Assembly: GCA_016717595.1 (NCBI GenBank)
Contig: JADKFE010000129.1
Span: forward strand, 11,231 to 75,230
DNA length: 64,000 nucleotides
Origin: Deltaproteobacteria bacterium
Lineage (GTDB): Bacteria > Myxococcota_A > UBA796 > CAJQPC01
Direction: 5' to 3'
Shown here: positions 35,656 through 46,983 of the stretch, piece after piece
Position numbering within the stretch: position 1 is the first letter of the stretch
Layout of the letters: every line of letters starts with the position of its first letter
Program-made: the position numbers and the translations under genes
Notes under the pieces: model-generated
Database searches by the model: none
Seen by the model: the letters and a program-made list of their open reading frames with translations, nothing else
Told to the model about the DNA's origin: nothing

Positions 35656-35758
35656 AGCGCGCTAGGTCCACATCAAGGAGGCCGTTCGTGAGGTCAGCTT
35701 AGAGCCGCGCGCTCTTGAGCCCCTCCTCACAGACGGACACCCTTAGGCGCCTAACGGA

Positions 35759-36202
35759 TCACCCGTGCGTCGCGCCGGGGGCGCGGGGGCCCTGACCCTG
35801 CTGGCGCTCGGCCAGCCGCCGCGCCCAGACCCCGCCCAGACAGGCCGCCATGACCTCTGGGTGGAGCAGATTGACGAGCGCCATCACCGCCAGGGGCAAG
35901 GTGAGGCAGCCGAACACCGTGGCCCCCGCCGCCGCCGTGGCCGTGGCCCAGCCGCCGAGGCTTCGTGGGCGTAACGACAGCGACCCCGCCGCCGCGAAGG
36001 CCGCCATGCCGAGCAAGGTGGCCCGGCTCAGCCAAGGGTCGGGGCCCCCCTCGACCGGGGCGTCGAGCATCACGCTCACGACGAGGAGCAGCACCCACCA
36101 CACCGCCGCCGCCAACAAGGCGCGGCGGGCGCGGTGGATTCGGTCCAGGGCGGTCAACACACCCGGCGCGGTGCTCACGCCTGGGGGCTCAGAGGGGCTC
36201 AT
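35759..36202 (-). CDS. Small integral membrane protein of unknown function
   Basis: 147 residues from ATG 36202, overlapping the phosphatase stop by 14 nt. Four TM segments: RALLAAAVWWVLLLVVSVML, TLLGMAAFAAAGSLSL, ATATAAAGATVFGCLTLPL and VMALVNLLHPEVMAACLGGVW, with a basic polar tail. No conserved motif recognised. The overlap implies co-expression with the PP2C phosphatase, so it may anchor or modulate it; this is inference. Confidence 0.65.
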   Translation of the reverse strand: MSPSEPPGVSTAPGVLTALDRIHRARRALLAAAVWWVLLLVVSVMLDAPVEGGPDPWLSRATLLGMAAFAAAGSLSLRPRSLGGWATATAAAGATVFGCLTLPLAVMALVNLLHPEVMAACLGGVWARRLAERQQGQGPRAPGATHG

Positions 36203-37031
36203 CAGCGACGGCGACCACGACCACGGTGATGTTGTCGTCGCCGCCGCGCCGCAGCGCCTCATCCACGAGGGCCTGGGCGAGATCCTCGGCGGAGTGGGCG
36301 CGGCAGACGGCCTCGATGTCGCGGTCCTCAAGGGGATCCGTCAGGCCGTCGGAGCACAAGATGAAGAGGTCGCCGGGCTCAACCGCGCGGGTGGAGGTGT
36401 CGGGATCCACCGGGCCATGAAAGCCGACGCTCTTGGTGAGGATGTTCTTGTGGGGCACGATGCGCGCCAGCTCAGGCGTGAGGCGCCCGGCGTCGACCTC
36501 TTGCTGCACGACGGTGTGATCGCGGGTGAGGCGGAAGATGCGGTCGTTGCGGAAGAGGTAGGCCCGGCTGTCGCCGACGTGGGCGAGGTGGGCCGAGTCG
36601 CCGTCTACGGCGAGCACGACGAGGGTGGTGCCCATGCCCGCGTACCGCGGAGATCGTTCGATCTCTTGGCGAATGCGCACTGAGGATTGGTTCATCGCGT
36701 AGCGCAGGCGCTCGCGTAGGGCGTCGGAGGTGTCGCCCACCTCAGAGGCCAGGACCGTCTCGTCGGGATCCTTGACCCCGAGGAGGATCTCACGCACCGT
36801 GGCGATGGCGATGCTCGACGCCACCTCGCCCGCCGCGTGCCCGCCCATGCCGTCGGCGACGGCGAAGACGCCGTGGTCGATCTCGGTGAGCCAGGCGTCC
36901 TCGTTCTGCTCTCTTACGGGGCCAACATCTGTGGCCGCGAACGCTTCAATGGTGTTTTCATGCCGGCGCCGCACTGCGTTGTCCTGCTCAGATCGGTGAA
37001 GGTAGGCTATGAGCTTATCGTAAAGTGACAT
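36189..37031 (-). CDS. PP2C-family Ser/Thr protein phosphatase
   Basis: 280 residues from ATG 37031. All PP2C (PPM) motifs are seen: DVGPVREQNEDAWL, FAVADGMGGHAAGE (metal-binding Asp-Gly), MGTTLVVLAVDG, AHLAHVGDSRAYLFRN, RLTRDHTVVQQ, LFILCSDGLTDPLEDRDIE and GGDDNITVVVVAV (final Asp). This is the Stp1-type architecture, soluble, metal-dependent, acting on phospho-Ser/Thr. It stands divergently 109 nt from the first of four large kinases, the classic cognate kinase/phosphatase placement, and is coupled to the small membrane protein. Only a GAG-rich Shine-Dalgarno right at the start. Confidence 0.9.
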   Translation of the reverse strand: MSLYDKLIAYLHRSEQDNAVRRRHENTIEAFAATDVGPVREQNEDAWLTEIDHGVFAVADGMGGHAAGEVASSIAIATVREILLGVKDPDETVLASEVGDTSDALRERLRYAMNQSSVRIRQEIERSPRYAGMGTTLVVLAVDGDSAHLAHVGDSRAYLFRNDRIFRLTRDHTVVQQEVDAGRLTPELARIVPHKNILTKSVGFHGPVDPDTSTRAVEPGDLFILCSDGLTDPLEDRDIEAVCRAHSAEDLAQALVDEALRRGGDDNITVVVVAVADEPL

Positions 37032-37140
37032 CTCTCGGGCGGGCTTGCGGCGTACTCTCACGCGCTCAGCCAAGCCCAAGGCGACGACGACACGATAACC
37101 TCGAAGAGTCCGCCCATCTGACCTCCCTCCTGGATCGCCG

Positions 37141-40100
37141 TTGACCCTCAGCCCGGAGAGCGCAGAGATCCCCATCGGCGCCGTCGTGGGGCGTTATCGA
37201 ACGCTGCGCGCGCTCGGGCGCGGCGGCATGGCCACGGTCATCGAGGTGGAGCATCTGGACACCGGCGAGGTGCGCGCGCTCAAGCTCTTGCGTGGGGATC
37301 TTGAGGATCGTGAGGTCGAGGAGCGTTTTCGTGCCGAGTTCAAGGCGCTCTCCTCCCTAGATCACCCGAACGTCCTCAAGGTGTTCGACGCCGGGGTCTA
37401 CGACGGTCGCGCGTGGTTTGTCATGGAGCGGCTCACCGGCCAAGATCTCCGCGAGGCCATCGAGGACTGGCGGCAGCTCCCGCCCGCCGAGCGTTTTGTC
37501 CTCGCTGAAGCCGTGCTCACCGATGTCGCCGAGGCCTTGGCCTACATCCACGAGCGGGGCCTCGTGCACCGCGACATCACCCCGGGCAACATCCGCGTCA
37601 CTGAAGGCGGCGCGGCGAAGCTCATGGACTTCGGCGTCGTTCACCTGCCCGGCGCCGAGCTCACCACCGTGGGCGAGATGGTCGGCACCGTCGCGTACAT
37701 CGCCCCAGAGCAGATCAGCCACGAGATCAACGGCGGGCGTGTCGATGGCCGCGCCGACCTCTACGCCTTAGGCGCCGTGCTCTACCACATGCTCACCGGG
37801 CGGCGGCCGTTTCAGGCCACGACGGTGCCCGGGCTCTTAGAGAAGCACCTCTCTGCAGCGCCCAAGCCGCCCCGAGAGCTGGTGCCCACCGTCCCCGCCC
37901 ACCTCAACGACATCGCGCTGAGGCTCTTAGAGAAGGATCCCAACCGGCGCTATGGCTCGGCGCGGCACCTGCTCGACGTGCTGCGGGCGAAGGGCCCGCG
38001 TCGGCTCTCGCTCAAGGGGTTCCCCAGCCGCACCGCCGGGCGCACGGCGGAGCTCGCGCGGCTGCGGGCCTTGGTCTCGGGGCTCAAGTCGGGCGGGCGC
38101 GGCGCGGCGATGCTTTTGGAGGGGCCATCGGGCCTGGGCAAGTCCCGGCTGCTGCGGGAGCTGGTGGTCATGGCCCGGGACGAGGGCCTCAAGGTCATCG
38201 GCGCGATCTGCCCGGCGAACATGGCGCCTTATGGCGGCCTGCGCGCCTTGCTCTCGGCCTTAGAGGCCGCGGGGCACCCCTTGCCCTCCACGCTGCAGCA
38301 GCTTCGGCTCGGCGAAGGTGACCTCGAGCCTTACCCCGTCATGGCCGCCACCCGCGGAGCTGCTCTCGTCGTTGGGCCCCACGGTGGTGCTGCTCGATGA
38401 TCTGCACCACGCCGACCGCGGCACGCTCAAGGTGCTGGAGTTTTTGCTGCGAAACCACCTGCAGCTCCAGGCCGAGCCGCTCTTGTTCGGCTTCGCCCGG
38501 CAGCCCCCCACCGCCGCCGACCCTCTGGAGACCTGGCTCAACGACGGCGCCGCGGCGCTGGTCGAGCGCATCGAGCTTGGCCCGATCTCGATCATCGCCG
38601 TGGAGGAGCTCCTCGCGCAGCTCTTGGGCGACGCGCCCTTGCTCATCACCTTGGCCCAGCGGCTTCACCAAGAGGGCGAGGGCAGCCCCCACCTCATCAG
38701 CGAGATGATCCGCGGCCTGGCTGAAGAGGGCGTGATCTTTGACGAGGGCGGGCGCTGGCGCCTGGGCCTCGATGAGCGCGCCGTCTCCCACACCCCTCTG
38801 CCCGTGCCCGGCAGCATCCGCGAGGCCCTCAAAGAGCGCCTGCGGGGCCTCAAGCCCGAGGTGCTGCGTGTGGCGGCGCTCGTGGCCTTGTGCCCTCACG
38901 AGGTCACCCCCGACGTGATCTTAGAGGCCACGGGCGGCGATGAGCACGCCTTGGACGACGCCTTAGAGGAGCTCACCGAGCGCGGCGTGCTGCGGGTGCG
39001 GCAGGTCGGCCAAGAGGAGCTCCTGGAGCTCTCCCAGGCCCGAATCCGCGACGTGCTGGTGGACTCCGTGCCCGCCGGTGAGCGCGCCGCCCTGCATCGT
39101 CGCCTCGGCGGGGCCCTGGAGCGCCTGTACCGCCAGCGGGTCTCCTCGGTGGTCGAGACCCTCGCCTGGCACTTTGAGCGCGGTGAGCTGCCCGCGAAGG
39201 CCTACCCCTACCTCGTCAAGGCGGGTGTGCGGCTTCTAGAGCGCAGCTTCGTCTCTGAGGCGCTCACCTTCTTCAACCGGGCCCTGGCCTTGGAGCCCGC
39301 CGCGCGAGAGCTCTTGATCTTGGAGGAGGCCGACCGCCAGCTCGCCGAGCTGCGCATTCAGCGCGGCCTCTCCTTGTTTCACCTCGGGAGCTGGGCCGAG
39401 GCCCATGACGACTGGACCCTCGCCGACGGCCTCGCCATCGCCATCGGCGACGATCGCCTGCGCGCCCGCACCCTGAACCACCTGGGCCGCGACTCCCTGC
39501 GTGAGCACCGCATCGACGAGGCTGAAGAGCGGCTCTCCCAGGCTTTGCAGCTCGCCAACCGCCTCGGCGACCACAGCCTCCGCGCCGATCCGCTCTACGG
39601 CTTGGGCACCGTGCGTTGGTACCGCGCCGACATGGACGGCGCGCGCAACTTCTGGCTGGAGTGCCTCACCGTCGGCGGCACCGTGCGCAACGACGAGGCG
39701 ATGGGCCACGGCTACAACGGCCTGGGCCTCGTCGCCTTCTGCCGGGGTCAGGCCGCCGAGGCCCGCAAGTACCTGGAGCAGTCGGCCCAGGTCTTCGAGA
39801 AGCTCGGGAAGTTGGGGCCTTTGGCGGTGGTGCGGGTCAACCTGGTCGAGCTGGCCCACGTCATGGGCAACCTGCGCAAAGGCCAGCAGATCGCCGAGCG
39901 CACCATCAGCCAAGCCCGAGAGATCAACCACCCCTACGGCGTGGCCTTGGGCCTGCGGTTCCGCTCGTTGATCCTGCAAGACGTGGGGCGGCTCATCGAG
40001 GCCGATGACAACGCTGAGGAGGCCCTGCGCCTCTGCCGCACGCTCGACAACCACGAGGAGGAGCTCGCCGTCTACGTCTTCCAGGCGCGCATCGCCGTGG

Positions 40101-40588
40101 CCCGCCGCGACACCGCCCGGCTCACCGCCATCCTCGACGCCGCCGACCCCCTCTCGCTCAAGTTTGACAGCGAAGGGTTCAGGCCGCTCTTGCGCGCGTG
40201 GCGGGCCTGGCTCGTGGCGGCTGAAGGTGACGTGACCGCCTGCCGCGCGCTCGTCGCCGAGGCCGACCAGCTCGTCAGCCGCCCCTGGCCGCACCAGCGC
40301 TGTCGCCTCGATCTGGTGATCGCGCGCTCTTTGGCCGAGGCCGGACTAGACGCTGAGGCCGCCCTTCGGGCCGAGGCCGCCCTGAAAGGCGCGGACGAGT
40401 GTGGCTTTCGGCTGTACTCTCTCAAGGCCCACGTCCTGCTCGCGAAGGTGAGCGAGGGCCGGGAGAAGCTCGACCACCACCGTCGCCTCGGAACCAACCT
40501 CGCCCGGTCCCTCGCCGCGAACCTCAACCAAGAGGACGCCGAGGGCTTCTTGGGGCTGTACGGGGCCGCGCGGCAGAGCGCGCTCTAA
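37141..40588 (+). CDS. Ser/Thr kinase - STAND/MalT-like ATPase - TPR protein, copy 1 (one frameshift)
   Basis: About 1,148 residues in two frames joined near 38345-38355. Kinase part (1-275): GRGGMATVI, VRALKLLRG, LVHRDITPGNIRV, KLMDFGVVH, GTVAYIAPEQ. Note the catalytic-loop Lys is Thr (HRDIT), which may lower activity. ATPase: Walker A LEGPSGLGKSRLL with Lys, Walker B VVLLDDLHHAD, then STAND-like helices (VAALVALCPHEVTPDVIL). C-terminal half: ~8-10 TPR-like helical repeats (LSQALQLANRLGDHSLRADP; AEARKYLEQSAQVFEKLGKL). The PknK/AcoK family in actinobacteria and proteobacteria has this order. It starts at TTG 37141 without a clear Shine-Dalgarno; GTG 37186 is possible. First in a four-gene array. 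Confidence 0.85.
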
Positions 40589-40591
40589 GCC

Positions 40592-43417
40592 ATGAACCCG
40601 AACGACCCGCAGGCCCCCTCCCCTCACATCGGCCCTTGGCGCCTGCACGAGCAGCTCGGCGCGGGCGGGCTGGCCACGGTCTGGCGGGCCACCAACCAGG
40701 CCGGGCAGGTCGCCGCGCTCAAGCTCATGCACATCGACGGGCTAGACGATGAGCAGCTCACCCGGGCCCAACGAGAGCTAGCGGTGCTCGGCGGTCTGCA
40801 CCACCCGAACATCGTGAGCCTGCTCGACTCCGGGGTGTGGCAAGGTCGGCCCTGGCTGGCCTTAGAGCTGGTGGAGGGCCCCGATTTAGAGGAGCTTCTG
40901 CGCCAGTGGGCCGAGCGCCCGCCCAAAGATCGCGCCGCCGAGGCCACCCGCATCGTGCGCGCCTTGGCCTCGGCCTTGGCCCATGTCCACCGCCAAGGCG
41001 TCACCCACCGCGACATCAAGCCCTCGAACATCCTCATCGCCGCCGACGGCAACCCCAAGCTGGCCGACTTCGGCTCGGTGAAGGCGCCCGAGGCCTTCGC
41101 CACCCACCTCACCATGGCGGGGCGCATCGTCGGCACCGTCGCGTTCATGGCGCCGGAGCAGATCACCGGGGAGCCCGTAGACGCGCGCACCGACCTCTAC
41201 GCCTTGGGGGCCGTGCTCTACCTCCTGCTCACCGGCCGCCGCCCGGTCATCGCCGAGAGCATCGCCGGATACCTCACCAAACACCTGCTCGAAGACCCGC
41301 CGCCCCCGGTGGAGCTGGTGCCCGAGCTGCCCCTGCACTTAAGCCGCGTCGCCATGCGGCTGTTGCGCAAGGACCCAAACCTTCGTTTCCCCTCTGCGGA
41401 CGCGCTGATCGAGGCCCTGGACAGCCACGGGGCCCGGCGCACCCTGCTTCATGGTCGTCGTGAGGCCCTCGCCCGGGCTGAAGAGGCCCTCGCCCGCCTC
41501 GCCCAAGGCCAGAGCGGCGCCTTGCCCGTGGTGGGCCCCCCGGGCAGCGGCCGCAGCGCCCTGCTCACCGAGATCGGCGCCCGCGCCCATGACGACGACC
41601 TCCCCGTGGCCGCGGTGTCGTTGGGTGACGAGGGCGGCCCGTCGGCGGTAGAGGCCCTGCACCAGCTCCTGCGCGGCGGCGGGCACGGCGTGCTGATGGT
41701 GGACGACCTCGACGCGGCGAGCCCCGGCGCCGTGCGCGCGCTGGGCGAGGCCCTGCGCCAGCTCCCGCCCAAGGCCGCGCTGTTGTTGGTCTACAGCGTG
41801 CGAGGTGACCCAGCGGTGCCCGCGAGCACCCTGGCCCTGCTGCACCACCTGAGCCTACACACCACCCCCGACGCTGAAGGTGGCGCGCTGATCCTTGGCC
41901 CTCTGGAGGAGGCGGCCTTGGTGGCGATCTGCCGCGATCTGGAGCTGCCCGGCGCCGTGGCCGCCGCGGTGGGCCGTCGCCTCGCCAGCTCCGAGGCCAC
42001 CCCCGCCGACGCCATCGAGCAGGTGCAAGCCTTAGAGGAGCGCGGCTGGATCACCCGGGACTCCGCCGGGCTCAAGCGCCTCGCCGTGCCGATGGAGCGA
42101 CTTCGTGAGGCGCCCCTGCCCTTGCCCGCCCGCAGCCGCGCCCGCGCCATCGAGCGTGTGAAGCGCCTCACCATGCACGAGCGGGCGATGGTCGAGGCCC
42201 TCGCCGTGCTGGGGGTAGAGGCCGAACGATCCTTGGTGGAGGGCCTCAGCGACGCCCAGAGCCCCGCCGGGGAGTCCGAGCTGGTCGAGGTGCGCGTCGA
42301 GCCCCTCCACGAGGTGCTGCGCCTGCGCCAACCCGAGCTGCGCGACGTGATCTTGGAGCTCATCGAGCCCAGCCGCCGCGCCGTGCTCCACGAGCGCGCC
42401 GCCCGAGCGCTTCTGGCCCGGCACCAGCGCCGCCGGGCGTCCATCGCCGCCGTGGCCGCCGAGCACCTCACCCTCGCCGGTCGTGACGCCGAGGCCTGGC
42501 CGCTGTGGGTCACCGCCGCCCAGCGCGCCGCCCGCCAAGGCGACATGAAGGAGGCCCTCGCCGCCGCCCAGCGCGCCGTCACCCAGTCCGAGCGCGCCGA
42601 TGAGGGCGAGCGCGCCCTGCCGATGCGCCAGCAGGCCCTCGCCGTCGCCGGGGAGGCGCTGCTCGCGCTGCGACGCTCTGAAGAGGCCCGGGACACCTTC
42701 CAGCGCGCCCTCGATCTCACCCCCGGCGGCCCCCTTCGGGCGGAGCTGAGCGCGCGCCTGGGCATGGCGCTGGGCGATCTCGGCGACGCTCGGGCGGCTC
42801 TGCCTCTGCTGGAGAGCGCGCTCACCAGCCTTGATGTGGGCTCGCCGGTGCGTTTCCCCACGCTGCGCGCCGTGGCCGACGCCCAGCTCGCCCTCGGGCA
42901 GATCACCCGGGCCCGGGCCACCTGGGAGGACGCCTTGACGGCTGCCCGCCGCGAACAATCGCCCCTGCGGGAGGGCTCGGCGCTGTTGGGCTTGGGGGAG
43001 CTGGAGATGGTGCTCGGCCACCACGACGAGGCGGCGACGGCGCTGCGCCAGGCCGAACGAATCCTGAGGATCGAGGGCAGCCCGCGGCCTTTGGCCTTGG
43101 CCCTGTGCCTGCTCGCCGAGCTGGGACTACGCGCCGAGCGCCACGGCAGCGCTGAAGGCCGCGCCGCCGAGGCCGTTCACCTCGCGCGTGAGCACACCAT
43201 GCCCGACGTGCTGGGCCAGGCCCTCGTCTACCAGGCCACGGCCCTACACCGCCTCAACGAGTCGCCCCGCGCCCGGGAGCTCGTGAGCGAGGCCTTGGCC
43301 ATCGAGGTCTCCCGGGAAGACCTCCCCGACCGCCCCTTGGCGCTCTTGCGTGAGCTGGCGGGCAAGCTCCTGGGCGCTGAGGTGGTCGAGGGCCTACGCG
43401 CCCCACGCCCCCGCTGA
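40592..43417 (+). CDS. Ser/Thr kinase - STAND-like ATPase - TPR protein, copy 2
   Basis: 941 residues, intact, starting 3 nt after copy 1. Kinase: GAGGLATVWRA, VAALKLMHI, VTHRDIKPSNILI, KLADFGSVKA, GTVAFMAPEQIT, TDLYALGAVLYLLLTG, all key residues present. ATPase region: Walker A GPPGSGRSALL has Arg in place of the usual Lys, Walker B GVLMVDDLDAAS. Then helical STAND-type middle and TPR repeats (SEEARDTFQRALDLTP, ARAALPLLESALTSLDVG, GHHDEAATALRQAERILR). Soluble. It could phosphorylate targets selected by the TPR part under nucleotide control. Weak ribosome-binding site suggests coupling to copy 1. Confidence 0.88.
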   Translation: MNPNDPQAPSPHIGPWRLHEQLGAGGLATVWRATNQAGQVAALKLMHIDGLDDEQLTRAQRELAVLGGLHHPNIVSLLDSGVWQGRPWLALELVEGPDLEELLRQWAERPPKDRAAEATRIVRALASALAHVHRQGVTHRDIKPSNILIAADGNPKLADFGSVKAPEAFATHLTMAGRIVGTVAFMAPEQITGEPVDARTDLYALGAVLYLLLTGRRPVIAESIAGYLTKHLLEDPPPPVELVPELPLHLSRVAMRLLRKDPNLRFPSADALIEALDSHGARRTLLHGRREALARAEEALARLAQGQSGALPVVGPPGSGRSALLTEIGARAHDDDLPVAAVSLGDEGGPSAVEALHQLLRGGGHGVLMVDDLDAASPGAVRALGEALRQLPPKAALLLVYSVRGDPAVPASTLALLHHLSLHTTPDAEGGALILGPLEEAALVAICRDLELPGAVAAAVGRRLASSEATPADAIEQVQALEERGWITRDSAGLKRLAVPMERLREAPLPLPARSRARAIERVKRLTMHERAMVEALAVLGVEAERSLVEGLSDAQSPAGESELVEVRVEPLHEVLRLRQPELRDVILELIEPSRRAVLHERAARALLARHQRRRASIAAVAAEHLTLAGRDAEAWPLWVTAAQRAARQGDMKEALAAAQRAVTQSERADEGERALPMRQQALAVAGEALLALRRSEEARDTFQRALDLTPGGPLRAELSARLGMALGDLGDARAALPLLESALTSLDVGSPVRFPTLRAVADAQLALGQITRARATWEDALTAARREQSPLREGSALLGLGELEMVLGHHDEAATALRQAERILRIEGSPRPLALALCLLAELGLRAERHGSAEGRAAEAVHLAREHTMPDVLGQALVYQATALHRLNESPRARELVSEALAIEVSREDLPDRPLALLRELAGKLLGAEVVEGLRAPRPR

Positions 43418-43492
43418 TTCACCTTCTCCCGGCGATCTCTGGCCCTCTTGCCCTTCCTTGGGTTACCCTTGGCGCTCGCACGGGGTCTCCCG

Positions 43493-46400
43493 ATGAGCGA
43501 CGCAGAGTTTGAGAGCAACATCCTCCAGATGGGAGGGATCACGCTCCATCCGGGGGAGCGTATCGGCCCGTATGTCTACGAGCGCCCCGTCGGCAAAGGC
43601 GGCATGGCGCTCGTGGTCTTGGCGCGGGATCCCAACGATGATCCCGTCGCGCTCAAGATCCTGCGCGGCAACCGCCTCAAGACGGGCCTGCAGCGGTTTC
43701 GCCGGGAGTTCCGCGCGCTCAGCCGTGTGCGCCACCCCAACGTCATCCGCGTAGACGCCTACGGCGACCTCCACGGCCACCCCTACATCGTGATGGAGTA
43801 CGTCGAGGGCACCGACCTCCACCAGACCATCCGAAACTTCCGCTTCTTAGAGGATCCCAACGAGCGCTGGCGCCGCAGCGAAGAGATCCTCATCGAGATC
43901 TGCCGCGCGCTCAGCCACGTCCACCAGAAGGGCCTCGTCCACCGCGACCTCAAGCCCTCAAACATCCTTCTGGACAAGGCCGGTCACTGCAAGCTCACCG
44001 ACTTCGGCATCGTGAAGGATCTCGACCCCTCCGCTGATGCCAACGTCTCCGGCACCTTGGTGGGCACCTGGGCCTACGCCTCCCCCGAGCAGATCAGCGG
44101 CGAGCCATTAGACCACCGGTCTGATCTGTACTCCTTGGGCATCATCCTCTTCGCGATGTTGACGGGTTGCCGTCCTTTTGATGAGAAGGACATGAAGGGC
44201 TACCTGGAGGCCCACCGCAACAAGAAGCCGCCCAGGCCGCGCCAATACGACCACCGCATCCCCCGGTCGCTCGACGAGATCTGCCAGAAGCTGTTGGAGA
44301 AAGACCCAAAGGCGCGTTTTCAGTCGGCGCGTGAGGTGCTCTACCGCCTTTGAGCAGACCGAGGCCGAGGTGCCCTCAGGCTTGGGCGAGGGCTGGCAGC
44401 CGCCGCTCGTGGGCCGAGGCGCTGAGCTTGAGGTGCTCTACGACGCCGTCAACCACCTCACCCGCGGCGAAGGCGGGCTCATCGCCGTCGAGGGCCGCGA
44501 GGGCTCTGGGCGCACCCGCCTGCTCAACGCCGTCGCCGACCGCGCCGCGAACATCGGCGTGCCGGTTCACCGCCTCGAGGCGTCCACCGGCGCCGCGGGC
44601 CTGTTCGGCCTCATCGACTTCTGCAAGAGCGTGGCCGGAGAGCTCGGCGACCGCGCCCCGGCGCCCTTGTTACGCGCCATCGACGAGTGGACGACCGGCG
44701 CCGGACGCGGCGGAGACGCCGTCTATCGCCTCATGGACCGCCTGCGCCCCGCCGTGGTGCAGCTCGTCGGCGACGGCCCCCGCATCCTGCTCTACGACGA
44801 CTTCCACCTGCTCCCGCCCCGCGGCTTAGAGCTGGTCAAGAACCTGCTCCAGGCCACCATCGACGTGGGCGAGCCTGTTCTGGGCGTCTTCGGCGTGCGC
44901 AGCGAGTCGGTCACCGCCGCCACGGAGACCTTCCTGCGCGGCGAAGGTTTTGTGTCTCCGCCTGTGCGTTTGCGCTTAGAGGATCTCTCCCTCGCCGCGC
45001 TCCAGCGCCTCACCGAGAAGATGTTGGGCGCCGGCCCCCGCAGCGACGCCTTGGCCCGCCGACTGCACCAGGAGACCCAAGGCAACCCGCTGTTCATCAC
45101 GCAGTTCTTGAGCGCGCTGCACCAGCAAGGAATGTTGGTCGAGGGCCCCATCGGCCTAGAGCTCAGCGCCGACACTGAAGAGATCCTCGCCGGTCACCTG
45201 GAGATCCCCGCCGGGGTGCGCCAGGTCATCCGCGGTCGCCTGAGCCGCCTGGAGCCCGGCGAGCGGGAGGCCCTGGAGCTCCTCGCCGTCTATGGCCGCA
45301 GCTTGGATCTGGATCTGAGCCTAGAGGTGCTCGACCGCGACGAGGACGAGGTCCTAGACGCCATCGACGGCCTCATCACCCGGGGCATCGTCATCGAGCG
45401 CCGCGCCGGGGACATCGTGCAGCACGACGTCGCCCACCGGCTCATGGCCGACGTGGTCTACCGTGAGCTGAGCCCCGAGCGCCGCTCCAGCCTTCACCGC
45501 GGGCTGGCCGAGGCCTTGGAGCGCAACTTCGCCACGGTGCCCGCGGCCATTGAGCTCGTCGGCGACCACTACCGCCTCGCCGGAGAGTCGGGCAAAGCCT
45601 TCCGATACCTCACCACCGCCGCCCGGCGTATGTTGGCGCGCTCGTTGCCCGCCGAGGCCTGGGAGCTCTCCACCCGCGCCGCGAGCCTGGAGGAGCTGGC
45701 CCGCGCCAACCTCCCCGCCGAACAGGCCGCTGAAGGCCGCCGTGAGCTCCTGGAGGTGCGCGGCGAGATCCTCTACCTGCGCGGCGAGTGGGCCGAGGCG
45801 CATCGTTCATGGCAGGCGCTCCTAGAGCACGCCGTGAGCGCGGGCTACGGCGCCGCCGAGGTGCGCGCCCGCTGCCGCCTCGCCACGCTCTTGCGCAGAA
45901 TGGACCGCGTCGACGAGGCCCGTGAGCACAGCCGCCTCGCCTTAGAGCGCGCCCGCGGCATGCGTGACCGCGGCCTCATCGCCCAGGCGCTGTACACCGG
46001 GGCGTCCTTGGCCTGGGAAGACGGCGAGCTCGCCCGGGTCGAACAAGACGCCGCCGAGGGCCTCGTGCTCACGTCGTCTGAGCCCTTGAGCCGGGTGCGC
46101 GGCGACATGCTCCTGGCCTTGGCCGCCGCCGAGGCCACCCAAGGGCGCATGGCCTCGGCCTCCAAACGAATGGAGGAGGCCGTCGCGCTCTTTGAGCGGC
46201 TCGGCGAGAAAGCGCAGCTCTGCATCGCCTTGTGTAACCTCAGTCAGATGTTGACCTGGCAAGGGCGACTCTCTGAAGCCCGCGCCCGCGCCGACGAGGC
46301 CCAGCGGATCGCGATCACGATCAACTTCCGAGTCGGTCAAGCGACGGCCTTGGGTGTACGCGGTGAGGCCAATTTAGAGCTTGGCTTGACGAGTCAAGCC

Positions 46401-46982
46401 ACCCGCGACCTGACCCAAGCTTTGGAGGAGGCGAACGCGCTCGGGCTCACCCCGGATCTCATCGCCGCACGTTTTGGCCTCGCCCGGCTGGCGCTGCGCG
46501 CCCGAAACCCCAAGCAGGCCGAGTCCCACCTCTCCATCGCCCGGGGCCTCGCCCTGCGCAGCGACCCCGAGCGTTACCGCCCGGCCATCGTCGCGCTCAA
46601 CGCCTGGTGCTGCGCCATGACCGGCGACCGCCTCGACGCCGAGCGGATGTTGGAGGTCGCCCAGGCCCAGCTCGACAAGCTGCCCGTGCCCCGCCGGGTG
46701 CAGGTGATGATCGCCGCCGCCCGGGCCTTAGAGAGCCTGGGCCGCCTCGACGACGCCCGCGCCTTGGCCAACACCGGCACGTCTTTGGCGCGCAGCCGGG
46801 GCTTTCGGCTCATTGAGCTGGAGGGACGCCTGATGTTGAGCGGCCTCGCCGAGACCGACGACGCCAAGGCCGCCTGGCGCGCTGAGGCCGAGGCCCTCGC
46901 CCGAGCCCTGCGCCAAGAGCTGCCCGCGGAGCTCGCCGAGCCCTTCTTCGCGCGGCCCGAGCTCGCCGAGCTTGGCGGTTAG
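43493..46982 (+). CDS. Ser/Thr kinase - STAND-like ATPase - TPR protein, copy 3 (one frameshift)
   Basis: The kinase part runs from ATG 43493: GKGGMALVVLA, PVALKILRGN, LVHRDLKPSNILLDK, KLTDFGIVKDLD, GTWAYASPEQIS, SDLYSLGIILFAMLTG. It meets TGA at 44351; one T fewer in a TTT run there joins VLYRL to EQTEAEVPSGLGEGWQPP and the rest. ATPase: GREGSGRTRLL (Arg at the Walker A Lys position), Walker B ILLYDDFHLL, VAHRLMADVVYRELSPERR. Then TPR-like repeats over ~400 residues (EARARADEAQRIAITIN; QATRDLTQALEEANALG). About 1,160 residues reconstructed. It could also be two split proteins (kinase; ATPase-TPR), but the intact paralogues on both sides argue for a single fused gene. Confidence 0.8.
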
Positions 46983-46983
46983 G

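Noticed and set aside
43493..46982. Programmed frameshift or stop read-through in the kinase-ATPase-TPR genes
   Set aside because: Break sites differ in copies 1 and 3, are absent in copies 2 and 4, and lack a slippery site with a following pseudoknot; homopolymer miscalls explain them better.
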